In this document: positions 1 to 7,680 of the stretch, piece by piece | Position numbering within the stretch: the stretch's first letter is position 1 | Layout: each line of letters starts with the position of its first letter | Translations under genes and position numbers: made by a program | NCBI GenBank assembly: GCA_023396415.1 | Contig: JAEWWJ010000051.1 | Coordinates: 1 to 44,925 of the forward strand | Direction of reading: 5' to 3' | Length of the DNA stretch: 44,925 nucleotides | Origin: Bacteroidota bacterium | Lineage (GTDB): Bacteria; Bacteroidota; Bacteroidia; Bacteroidales; F082 | Notes under the pieces: model-generated | What the model was told of the DNA's origin: nothing | Databases searched by the model: none | What the model saw: the letters and a program-made list of their open reading frames with translations, nothing else

Positions 1-1624
1 CAAGGCTGTCCGGGCAAGGCGTATTGTGAGGCGTTGGTGTTGCCCCATACTTCGATGCCTTGCCATGTATTGTCCAAACTTGTTAAAGTACCCCCGTCAA
101 GAACAAGTGAGGCATTTTGCTCAATAATAATACTACTTTCGTTTGATAATTTAACTTCTGAACTAATTGTTAAAGTACTACCAGATTTAATAACAAGACC
201 ACAAAGTACAACCTGATTACTGTTCCAAAATTCATTAGATGTAATTTCAATTGGTAAGCAACCATTTGCTATACTATCTGCCAATTTAACTGCTTTGAAA
301 GCATTAACCCTTCCAGCTCCTAAAAGACCTGGGTACAAATATTCATCTATAATTGGATCAGCAGTAGATTTAATAAAATGCTGTATCTCCCCAGGAGTAA
401 AATCTGGATTAATTGATTTGAGTAAGGCACAGACACCTGCTACTATTGGCGATGCAAATGAAGTGCCAGCATTATTCCCAAAATATGGCCAATCAAGGGC
501 CCCACAAAACGTAACTTTTGCTCCAAATAATATATAACCAGGTGCACAAATATCTACTGCTGAAAAATGACTATGTGTAAAATCAATTCCATTATCGAAA
601 TATTGATGATGATCAGTTTTCGAAGTACTGCTAACAACAATAATCCTTTCGTCATAAATTGGATTGAAAGGGTAAAACGGTTGTGTCCCCTCACCACAAG
701 AAGTTCCATTTGCGCCATTACCTGCCGGCATAACAATTACGGTTCCATTATTCAGAATTTCATTAACTACAAGTCGTTCAATTTCAGCATCAAATGGAGA
801 ACATCGTAAAGAACCACCAGCACATGAAACAATTACATCAACACCTTCTATTATAGAGGCATGTAAAGCTTTTTGCAGAAAAACTTGAGTAACATCAGTG
901 TGATAAGCTACCATCATAGTATTGAATCCGACTGATGCTAACTGCCCTTCAATGGTATTGCCTTGTTCCGTTGTTTGAGCAGCAACTAAACTTGCTACAG
1001 TAGTTCCATGTTTATCCCAATCAGATTCAGAACTTATACAAACATGTTCTTCAAGAGTAAATGGATCATAATTAGGAGAAATCTTTGATACAAGGTCAGG
1101 ATGTGTAATATCAAACTTTGTGTCGATTACTGCTGTTCTTATATTTGGATCTCCTTTTGTTATATCCCATGCCAAATCAGCTTGAATCTTCTTTAAATGC
1201 CATAGCCATCGATCTGGTTCCTGTAGCGTTAAAGCCCACATATTATCGATAGGATCGTAAACATGCATAGAAGTATCAATCTCTTCAATCCTAATTAAGC
1301 GATCAAATTTTTCCGGAAATTGAGAGGTTAAACTATTGTAAACAGATGTGATATCTCCATTACTTTCCAGCCGAATTTCATGTACTTTGTGAAGTTCATT
1401 GTTAAAGGCAAATGGAAAAGCTTTTTCATAGTGTATTACATTATTTGTTGTTAATGCATTATTTAGCTCATTCTTAATAGAAAAAGCAACCCCTTCTTTT
1501 GCAAAGAATTCCTCATCATTTACCATACCCAAGCGATTGTATCATAGTAGTTTTGTGTTTGGGAAAATACACTTTGTATAAAGATAAAAACAAAAAAACC
1601 GATTAGAAGAATTATGTTTTTCAT
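1..1624 (-). CDS. Subtilisin-like S8 serine protease, C-terminus cut by window edge, frame break after signal peptide
   Basis: Secreted serine endopeptidase of the subtilase family. The main open frame runs from an ATG at 1526 leftward off the window. Counting from that ATG, the catalytic triad is visible: Asp135 in VIDTKFDITHPDL, His173 in HGTTVASL and Ser356 in GTSFASPIVAG, with the oxyanion Asn270 in MPAGNG. After the peptidase domain comes a region resembling the beta-rich stretches (WQGIEVWGN) common in Bacteroidota exoproteins, and the T9SS domain expected at the end would lie outside the window. The signal peptide (MKNIILLIGFFVFIFIQ, then SVFSQ) starts at ATG 1624 but in another frame, which stops at 1520. 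The protease frame opens after a TGA at 1542-1544, so one base appears to be missing between 1520 and 1544. Either a sequencing error or a recent pseudogene would explain it. It follows the 293-aa gene by 9 bp and is probably co-transcribed. Confidence 0.85.
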
Positions 1625-1633
1625 AGTAAAGTG

Positions 1634-2515
1634 TTAGTTTAAAGAAAATTTACTAATATATTTTATTGACCCGTCCTCATCGGAAATCATAAATACATAG
1701 ATTCCATTGTTTAGAAAATCCAGATTTATAAACTGAGGATTATCGCTTAGCATGTATTCATAAACTTTGTTTCCAAGCATATTAAATACAGTAAACATTG
1801 TTTTGCTGATTATTAGGTTTGTACGTCTGATAAGTATCTGCTTTGAGTAAGTAAAAGAAATTGAATTAACAGTTTCATTAGGGTGGTTTTCATTAACCTT
1901 TACCGGATCTAGTACACAACCGTCAAACAAATTTGTATTTTGATTAACATAAACCAATTCGCCATTATCATACTTACAAGCTGCATAATCAAGTTCATCA
2001 AAAAGAAGTCCAATATTCCTTCCTACTCCTTCAATAAACAACAGGTTTTCTTTCCATATCCAAGAGTACCACTCAAATTGAATTATTTTCCGGTTGTCCT
2101 GATAAGTTACACTTTCAACTGTACTCCAAATTCCTGGAAAAATCTCAAATGACTCTCCAACTTCCAGAGACATATCTACAATTAAATGTTCGACATTTGA
2201 TTGAGTTTTATACCATAGTTGACCCATTACCGTATCTTCACGAAATTGTCCATCAATATAGTACTGTGGCTGATTTAAATTGATAAAACGGTAAGCGTAA
2301 GTTAAATTATCATTGCTTCTGCAATACATTTCAAACGTAATCAAACCAAGCAACTCTGCTCTGGTCATATTCCATGAAACTGAATCAACATTAAGCACAG
2401 CACGGAAGCTCTCTGTTTCATTTTCATCTAGAAAATTGGTATTATCAACCTGCCCAAAGGAATAGCCAATCAACCAAAAAGTAAAAAAAAATCCAAAGGC
2501 ATATTTGTATTTCAT
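1634..2515 (-). CDS. Secreted protein with T9SS type A C-terminal sorting domain
   Basis: A 293-residue protein of unknown specific function. The N-terminus (MKYKYAFGFFFTFWLIGYSF, cut before GQ) is a Sec signal peptide. The last 75 or so residues have the pattern of a T9SS type A sorting domain: a beta-strand with ILIRR, then FTVFNMLGNKVYEY, LDFLNNGIYVFMIS and a final lysine-containing strand (ISKFSLN). The protein should therefore be exported by the type IX machinery and anchored or released at the cell surface. The middle part (phrases such as GVGRNIGLLFDELD) resembles unannotated secreted Bacteroidota proteins. The gene sits 9 bp upstream of the S8 protease gene, suggesting one transcript. 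Both look more AT-rich than the rest of the window. Confidence 0.85.
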   Translation of the reverse strand: MKYKYAFGFFFTFWLIGYSFGQVDNTNFLDENETESFRAVLNVDSVSWNMTRAELLGLITFEMYCRSNDNLTYAYRFINLNQPQYYIDGQFREDTVMGQLWYKTQSNVEHLIVDMSLEVGESFEIFPGIWSTVESVTYQDNRKIIQFEWYSWIWKENLLFIEGVGRNIGLLFDELDYAACKYDNGELVYVNQNTNLFDGCVLDPVKVNENHPNETVNSISFTYSKQILIRRTNLIISKTMFTVFNMLGNKVYEYMLSDNPQFINLDFLNNGIYVFMISDEDGSIKYISKFSLN

Positions 2516-3265
2516 TATTTCAAATTTAATTGGTTAAAAATTTCGTTCTGATGTGTTTTCATCCCCGGCCGCCTTGCCCACACTTAAAACAAGGCGGCCC
2601 GTAGCCTCAAAAATGAACGGCCCCGGCCGGGCTGGCTTTTGGTTTAGGGGCTTGCGCCAATGGCTGCGCAAAACGAGTTGCTGTTGAGTTGTGCAACAGG
2701 CATCGCACAACACAAGCACCATCCAAACAAGAAAGATGTAAATGGGGGGGGTAAAAAGCTGTATATCAGTTATATAACACATGAAGCTTGATTTGCCAAA
2801 GATTAGCTTTTGATTATTTTTGATAAAGGTAAGGTATGTGTTTTGAAAAGTCAAGTTAAGTTTTTGGCTCTTGGCTGTTGGCTTTTTGTTCATAGCTGAC
2901 CTTCCGACCTCCGACTTCTGACTTTCAGACTTTCATACTTGAAAAAACTATTACACAAAGTTCCACAAAGGAGGCACCATTCCGAAAGCCTTCGGAAGCG
3001 CAAAGGCTTGCGCCAGCCTAAACCTCTCAACCACTAAACCCCTCAACAAATCAACGATTCAACGATTCAACCCCTGAGAAAAGTTGATTTGTTGATTTGT
3101 TGATGCGTTGATGCTGACGCGTTTGAAAGTGCCTAGTAATGATGGCTCTTTGCTGTTGGCTTGCGCCAGCCTAAACTTCTCAACCTCTCAACTCCTCAAC
3201 AAATCAACGTATCAACAAATCAACGTATCAACATATAAACTTCTAAATCCCCTCAACCTCCATCG
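2516..3265. repeat. Repeat-rich intergenic region with word repeats and inverted repeats
   Basis: About 750 bp without a convincing gene. It contains a perfect inverted repeat GGCCGCCTTG / CAAGGCGGCC at 2567-2599, a near-duplicate of 27 bp beginning GGCTTGCGCCAGCC at 3005 and again at 3158, runs of the word 'caacaaatcaacg(a/t)' on one strand (3045-3075 and 3198-3234) and its complement 'gttgatttgttgat' at 3083-3112, and a stretch of gactt/ctgac words at 2895-2935. The 119-residue minus-strand reading frame across 2534-2893 follows repeat sequence and has no recognisable domain, so it is not called. Confidence 0.7.
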
Positions 3266-4747
3266 CTACTCCTTCACCCATTTTCCGCTTTCGTTCAGGC
3301 CGTTGGGTGCAGTGAGTTGATACAGGTAAACACCGGCGGGCAAATGACGTGTTTCAACAGTACTTTCGCTTTGATGAAGTTGCTGTTGCACTGCAAGTCG
3401 GCCATATTGGTCGAACAGGCTGAGGAATGCCTTTGGATGCTGTGCTGCCAGGCGGATGTTGAGCTGATGACCCGGGTTTGGATAAACGACAGAGAAACGA
3501 TCGTTCATCGAAATCTCACGCTCCCACACGATTAAGCCATCGCCGTTGACTTTGACAATGTAAATGTCCCGCTCCTGATTTTGTGTTTGGTCGTCGTAGC
3601 GGGTGCCAACCATGATGCAGCCGCCATCGCGGGTGGCCAGGATGTTATACATGAAATAATACGCATCACCACCAAACCATTTCTCCCAGACCATTGATAG
3701 GTCGCTATTTACCTTGACCAAATGAAACCATGAGTCCTGACTGCTCCAGAAAGGATTTCCGTAATCAAAATTCGAATTCCCGCCCACATAGATATTGTCG
3801 CCAAATTTGCTTATACTATTTTTCATGGGTGGGTGTTCGCGGTAAGGCTCTTTTTTGAAATGATTGGTGTTGATGATTTCACCTGCTTCGTTTTGTATGG
3901 CAATAATATGATGATAAGGATATTCTCCCTGCCCTTTACCGCTAATGAGTATATCTGTTTGGTTGAGATATACCGGTGAGTTAGGGTCATACATCCAGAA
4001 TGGTATTGGCTCAAGGGCAATGCTGTCGAAGTTTTTGCTCAGGGTAAAGCGTTGGCTGTCATATTCAAAATTGTCATCGGGAAAATGACACACAAAGGCA
4101 TAATATTTTGATTTGTCGGTGCTTTCGATGATGTCAAACGAAAAGTGCCAGGGGATGTCGGAGGTATAAAAACGCGATGTAAGTGAATCGCCCTCCAAAC
4201 TTATTTTATAAAAAAAGGCATCGTGATTTTGGAAAACAACCCCACTTGATGTAGTGTCATATCTGGTAACATAACCGGTTAAAACAAAATTGGTGTCGGA
4301 ATCAATAATGGAATTGATGTAGGAAAACCATCTATTCATTGGTAAGGGGAAAGTCTTTTGATCCACTACCTGCAAATCCGGATTGAGTTTTAAATACCAT
4401 AACATGTCATTATATGGATCCATAGTTTCTTTTATTGTGCCTAATAAAAAGTAACTATCATTAATTTTATATACAGAAGAGAACCATGAATAATCACCAA
4501 TGGGAAAGCTGGTAGATTCGAACAAAACGTCACCAAAACTATCTAATTGAAGTATATATCCAGAAATAATTGAACTTTCATTGATTATATTTCTTCCTGC
4601 TAAAAGAAAGTTCCCGTTCTCTTCTTCAATAATATCCTGGATTGTCTCGTCTTTGGGATTTGAAAGCAGTCTCTCAAAGGTTTGCTGTGAGAAAGCCGGT
4701 TGGTTCATATTTAAAGCCAATAAAAGATAAAAGATTACTTTTTTCAT
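3266..4747 (-). CDS. Secreted protein with T9SS type A sorting domain
   Basis: A 493-residue exported protein. The ATG at 4747 is preferred because it is followed directly by a clean signal peptide (MKKVIFYLLLALNMNQPAFS, then QQ); a GTG at 4780 would add 11 residues before it. The body contains repeated phrases such as NGNFLLAGR, TNFVLTGY and GGCIMVGTRYDD, the pattern of beta-propeller-like secreted proteins in which each blade reports a stored value. The C-terminus (VVYPNPGHQLNIRL, then FLSLFDQYGRLAV and HLPAGVYLYQL, ending GKWVKE) is a standard T9SS type A sorting domain. Substrate and function are unknown. A stem-loop lies in the 57-bp gap to the lipoprotein gene upstream. Confidence 0.85.
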   Translation of the reverse strand: MKKVIFYLLLALNMNQPAFSQQTFERLLSNPKDETIQDIIEEENGNFLLAGRNIINESSIISGYILQLDSFGDVLFESTSFPIGDYSWFSSVYKINDSYFLLGTIKETMDPYNDMLWYLKLNPDLQVVDQKTFPLPMNRWFSYINSIIDSDTNFVLTGYVTRYDTTSSGVVFQNHDAFFYKISLEGDSLTSRFYTSDIPWHFSFDIIESTDKSKYYAFVCHFPDDNFEYDSQRFTLSKNFDSIALEPIPFWMYDPNSPVYLNQTDILISGKGQGEYPYHHIIAIQNEAGEIINTNHFKKEPYREHPPMKNSISKFGDNIYVGGNSNFDYGNPFWSSQDSWFHLVKVNSDLSMVWEKWFGGDAYYFMYNILATRDGGCIMVGTRYDDQTQNQERDIYIVKVNGDGLIVWEREISMNDRFSVVYPNPGHQLNIRLAAQHPKAFLSLFDQYGRLAVQQQLHQSESTVETRHLPAGVYLYQLTAPNGLNESGKWVKE

Positions 4748-4762
4748 GGATTTTATATTAAT

Positions 4763-4789
4763 GACAGAGGGGAGATTCACCCCTCCGTC
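4763..4789 (-). other. Intergenic stem-loop between lipoprotein and T9SS protein genes
   Basis: Arms GACAGAGGGG and CCCCTCCGTC flank a 7-base loop. In the minus-strand transcript all ten positions can pair, one as G-U. No run of T follows, so this is a possible processing or attenuation hairpin rather than a classic terminator. Confidence 0.45.
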
Positions 4790-4804
4790 TGTTACGAATG
4801 TAAT

Positions 4805-5797
4805 TTATAAATCAGCAGGCGGATTGCTGCTTGTGTGCCAAATAGCGTATTTTATTTGAACCACATGGCACATATCCCAAGTATCAACACCTCCAATCGA
4901 TCCATAAGCTGTCGCGTCCTCCACAAAAAAACTAATAATGGATTTTCCGGTCGGTTTATTCATGTTTCCGATTTCAATTATACGATGTTTATAATAATCA
5001 ATTTCATCTGGCGACAAACACTTATGAACTAAAGTGCCGGCCTGAAAATCGTGAAACAGCATGTATTCGCCGTATGGATTTGTATTAGAGGGAACATCCC
5101 AATACCAAATTGTGGCATAGGACACATCTGTGTAATAGGAGTTTCCGGAAGGAACGCCAATCAAATGATTGGCTTCGCGCATGATGATGTCGGCCGCATC
5201 AAGAGGTGCACCAAGTCCTGAGCCATCACACCTTCCCAGATTCCAGCCCCAATACCATGAATAAATATTGATCAATTGCTCCTCTTCATTCGTTCCAAAA
5301 CCCGAAGTGAGCGCAAAAGTGGCAGTATTATCACCAACTTCACGCAAGGTGATGTCGGCAAACACCAATTGTTTGCTATCTGAATTGATGGCTGAATGCT
5401 GAGCCGAGAGTTTTGTTATAGCCTCGTCATACAGCACCTGCACATCAGCCAGCGTAATATTACCTGCTGAGGTTGGAACAACAAAAACAGCACTGTCAAT
5501 AACAAGATCGGTTCGCTCAAATCCGGCATTGGCATAGGTGTAATTCGCCAAGGCTTCTACAAACCATTCGGCATCCTCTGGCAAAACAGGCGTATTACCT
5601 GCCTTAAGGCCAGGATTGTTTCTCACTGCATCGACACTTTCTTTGAAAGCGATGATTTTACTTTCTGGGTCAGTTGTTGTCTGAAGTAAATCAGATGTAT
5701 TCACTTGGGCTTCATTTTTAAGTTGCTCTTTGCTGCAAGAGGAAAAAAATATTACTAAAGTAATAACAGCTAGAAAATATAAATTAGTATATTTCAT
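4805..5797 (-). CDS. Hypothetical lipoprotein
   Basis: A 330-residue protein of unknown function. The ATG at 5797 gives a lipoprotein signal peptide (MKYTNLYFLAVITLVIFF then SSC, a lipobox with Cys about residue 21). The longer frame back to 5893 is read through a repeat-like sequence and is rejected as the start. After the lipobox there is a helical stretch, then a domain with the phrases EDAEWFVEALANYTYANAG and FADITLREVGDN, then an aromatic and Gly-rich segment (INIYSWYWGWNLGRCDGSG). I do not recognise a named family with certainty. It was probably delivered to the membrane by the Lol/SPI pathway. It reads in the same direction as the T9SS protein gene downstream. Confidence 0.75.
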   Translation of the reverse strand: MKYTNLYFLAVITLVIFFSSCSKEQLKNEAQVNTSDLLQTTTDPESKIIAFKESVDAVRNNPGLKAGNTPVLPEDAEWFVEALANYTYANAGFERTDLVIDSAVFVVPTSAGNITLADVQVLYDEAITKLSAQHSAINSDSKQLVFADITLREVGDNTATFALTSGFGTNEEEQLINIYSWYWGWNLGRCDGSGLGAPLDAADIIMREANHLIGVPSGNSYYTDVSYATIWYWDVPSNTNPYGEYMLFHDFQAGTLVHKCLSPDEIDYYKHRIIEIGNMNKPTGKSIISFFVEDATAYGSIGGVDTWDMCHVVQIKYAIWHTSSNPPADL

Positions 5798-5854
5798 AAA
5801 ATGAAATTTTGTTTTAAGGATAATGTTGATTGCAAAAGGTGTGATTTCTTTTTC

Positions 5855-5890
5855 ACGGCCGCCTTGCCCACACCCAAAACATCCCCTCAA
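5855..5890. repeat. Short sequence shared with 2567-2590
   Basis: CGGCCGCCTTGCCCACAC followed by two variable bases and AAAACA is found here and at 2566. Each copy sits 50 to 90 bp upstream of a minus-strand gene for an exported protein. Confidence 0.55.
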
Positions 5891-5911
5891 CACATTACAG
5901 TTTACCGCCAG

Positions 5912-6589
5912 TTATTTCAGACTAAATCGAATGGGAAGGTTATATGCCACCCGCACAGCTCTGCCGTTTTGCCGGCCAGGTTGCCATTGTGGCATCGCGC
6001 CTACTACTCTTATGGCTTCTTCATCGCAGCCACCTCCGATACCTCTCAGCAATTGAATATTGCTTACTGAACCATCTTTTTCAACAATAAAACTCACATA
6101 CACCCTGCCCTGAATGTTACTCTCTCGGGCCATGGCCGGATACCGCATCTTGGATGAGATGAAAGCCATCAAAGCTTGGATGCCACCCGGATATTCCGGT
6201 GCCACCTCGGGAACAAGCACCAAAGGATCAGAATCTCTTTCTTCCGGTTTCATTGTCGGAAACTCAGGCAGCACAGGCTCATTGGCGGCAATGCTGGCAT
6301 CCAAACCAATGGGTTGGTCATCAGTACTGCTGTTGTCAATGGTCGTCAAGATGGTGGCAGGCTGTGGTGCCGGCGGAATCAACTTAGGAGGCTGCACCGT
6401 AATAGGAATGGATTCAATGGTGGTGTTGTCGAAATAACGGTTGACCGCACCCATACTTTTCAGGTCGTTGGATTGGTACTCGAAGGCCAAAAATACCATC
6501 GAAAGCACAAGAATAGCCCCTATTTGCCTAAAGATAAGCCGTTTATTTTCAAGGTCGGCTTTACTCGATTTTTTCTGTTCCGCTTCCAT
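5912..6589 (-). CDS. Energy transducer TonB-family protein
   Basis: A 225-residue protein from the ATG at 6589; a TTG start at 6625 would add 12 residues. The N-terminus (KSSKADLENKRLIFRQIG) followed by one transmembrane helix (AILVLSMVFLAFEY) is the form seen in Bacteroidota TonB proteins. A proline-rich periplasmic spacer (VQPPKLIPPAPQPA) follows, then a TonB C-terminal domain with PEYPGGIQALMAFIS, the GRVYVSFIVEKDGSV strand and the AIRVVGAMPQWQPGRQNG motif. Such proteins pass proton-motive energy from ExbB/ExbD to outer membrane receptors; no exbB/exbD is nearby. A perfect 14-bp palindrome lies 32 bp upstream of the ATG. Confidence 0.9.
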   Translation of the reverse strand: MEAEQKKSSKADLENKRLIFRQIGAILVLSMVFLAFEYQSNDLKSMGAVNRYFDNTTIESIPITVQPPKLIPPAPQPATILTTIDNSSTDDQPIGLDASIAANEPVLPEFPTMKPEERDSDPLVLVPEVAPEYPGGIQALMAFISSKMRYPAMARESNIQGRVYVSFIVEKDGSVSNIQLLRGIGGGCDEEAIRVVGAMPQWQPGRQNGRAVRVAYNLPIRFSLK

Positions 6590-6620
6590 CACGCCTGATT
6601 TTTTGTTACTGACTTCAAAA

Positions 6621-6634
6621 CGCAAACGTTTGCG
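6621..6634. promoter_or_regulatory. Perfect palindrome, candidate LacI-family operator
   Basis: CGCAAACGTTTGCG is identical to its own reverse complement and matches the core of LacI/PurR-type operators (ACGCAAACGTTTGC). It ends 32 bp upstream of the tonB-like ATG. No LacI-family gene is in the window, so the role is inferred only from sequence form. Confidence 0.45.
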
Positions 6635-6680
6635 GAATTATTGTTCTATAAGTGAAATTCTGCTACGGGTTAGGCGTTGA

Positions 6681-6700
6681 GTCTCGTCTTGAGACGAGAG
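6681..6700. repeat. Palindromic repeat A, copy 1 of 4
   Basis: Arms TCTCGTCT and AGACGAGA around a TG centre. The same element occurs at 34838, 40471 and 40503, each time outside genes. Confidence 0.8.
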
Positions 6701-6983
6701 CGTTGGGCGTTGTTGGGGCAAAAACTGTCACTAATCACCTGTCTATTGTAGCTTTTTGTTTTGTGTTGCCGGTGCGAGAATTGGTATTTATAAGTGCACC
6801 CCCCTATGGGGTTTTGTGATCATTTCAAAATTCGTTCGATAAAAATATCTGCCTTTCAGGATTTTGCGTTCATTGAAGTTACCTCGGTCGCCCGTTGACC
6901 CCGTCTCTCAGTCACCCTTTTGCTCAAGTCGCCCAGTCCCTCAGTCTCTCAGTCGCCCCATTGCTCAAGACGCTCGTCTCTTC

Positions 6984-7370
6984 CTAAAGTCCGCGCATCA
7001 TTTCTTCCATTTTTTGGCTTACCTCTCGCGTCAGTTGGTTCAGTTGAGGCTTGTCGAGGCCGCGCATCATTTCGGCCGGGTGCATGGCCGCCACTTCAAT
7101 TTGGCCACCGCCTTGGTCAATCACCAGCACGTTGCACGGCAGAATCACGCCCAACTTGTCTTCTATTTGAAGTGCTTTATGGGCAAAGTTGGGGTTGCAG
7201 GCACCCAAAATGGTGTAAGGTTTAAAGTCAACATCGAGCTTTTGCCGCAAAGTAGCCCGCATATCAATAGTTGTGATGATTCCGAATCCAATATTTTTCA
7301 GGGCATCCGTAACTTGCTCAATCACCTGATCGAACGTACCTTCAATGGTTTTGCTGATATAATAATTCAT
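6984..7370 (-). CDS. DUF302 domain-containing protein
   Basis: A 128-residue cytosolic protein. The ATG at 7370 gives the usual family start (MNYYISKTIEGTFDQVIEQV); upstream starts add a non-conserved 15 residues. The DUF302 core is seen in the phrases IDMRATLRQKLDVDF, YTILGACNPNFAHKALQ and LGVILPCNVLVIDQ. The family is small, often linked with redox or sulfur genes, and has no settled biochemical role. The conserved GACNP and LPCNV cysteines are present. The gene is divergent from the RNA helicase gene. Confidence 0.85.
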   Translation of the reverse strand: MNYYISKTIEGTFDQVIEQVTDALKNIGFGIITTIDMRATLRQKLDVDFKPYTILGACNPNFAHKALQIEDKLGVILPCNVLVIDQGGGQIEVAAMHPAEMMRGLDKPQLNQLTREVSQKMEEMMRGL

Positions 7371-7680
7371 TTGTTTAATGTTTTGAGTGTTATGATTTGT
7401 TACAAAAGTCGGCATTTTTTTGGAGATGGTGATGGCAATAAAACATGATTTAAGCCGGTAAATGATCCATTTTTAAGATTCAGCCTGTGAGTTGAAGCGG
7501 AATTGACATCCTCTTTTTTCCACACGGAAGGCAAAAACATAGAATTTGCGGTAAGATATTTTTAAAAAAGAGTGGAGAAATTTTGGCGGCAAATGGGCTG
7601 TTAGAAACATTATTTTCATTGATAATGATTTTGTTAGCTATTTAAATGTACCTTTGCCGCCCTAATATTTTAATCATTTT
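7371..7680. other. Divergent intergenic region before helicase
   Basis: 310 bp with no gene. It contains a helicase promoter -7 element near 7649. Nothing else with clear structure was seen, apart from AT-rich sequence before the promoter. Confidence 0.6.
7649..7656 (+). promoter_or_regulatory. Promoter -7 element of helicase gene
   Basis: TACCTTTG matches the Bacteroidota TAnnTTTG element. The 24 bases between it and the ATG imply a short leader. A TTTG lies 15 bp upstream, closer than the usual -33 spacing. Confidence 0.6.

Larger units (their letters stand above)
6590..6983. other. Intergenic region upstream of tonB-like gene
   Basis: About 390 bp with no gene. It holds the CGCAAACGTTTGCG palindrome (6621-6634), one copy of the GTCTCGTCT palindromic repeat (6681-6700), a CCCC-TAT-GGGG mini-hairpin near 6801-6815 and a stretch of 'cagtcyctcagtc' words at 6896-6975. 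Confidence 0.6.

Noticed and set aside
2534..2893. 119-residue minus-strand frame
   Set aside because: It runs through repeat and low-complexity sequence, includes the inverted repeat at 2567, has an unlikely composition and no recognisable domain.
6801..6815. CCCC-TAT-GGGG as a terminator
   Set aside because: The stem is only four pairs in its compact form with no T-run, too weak to call.
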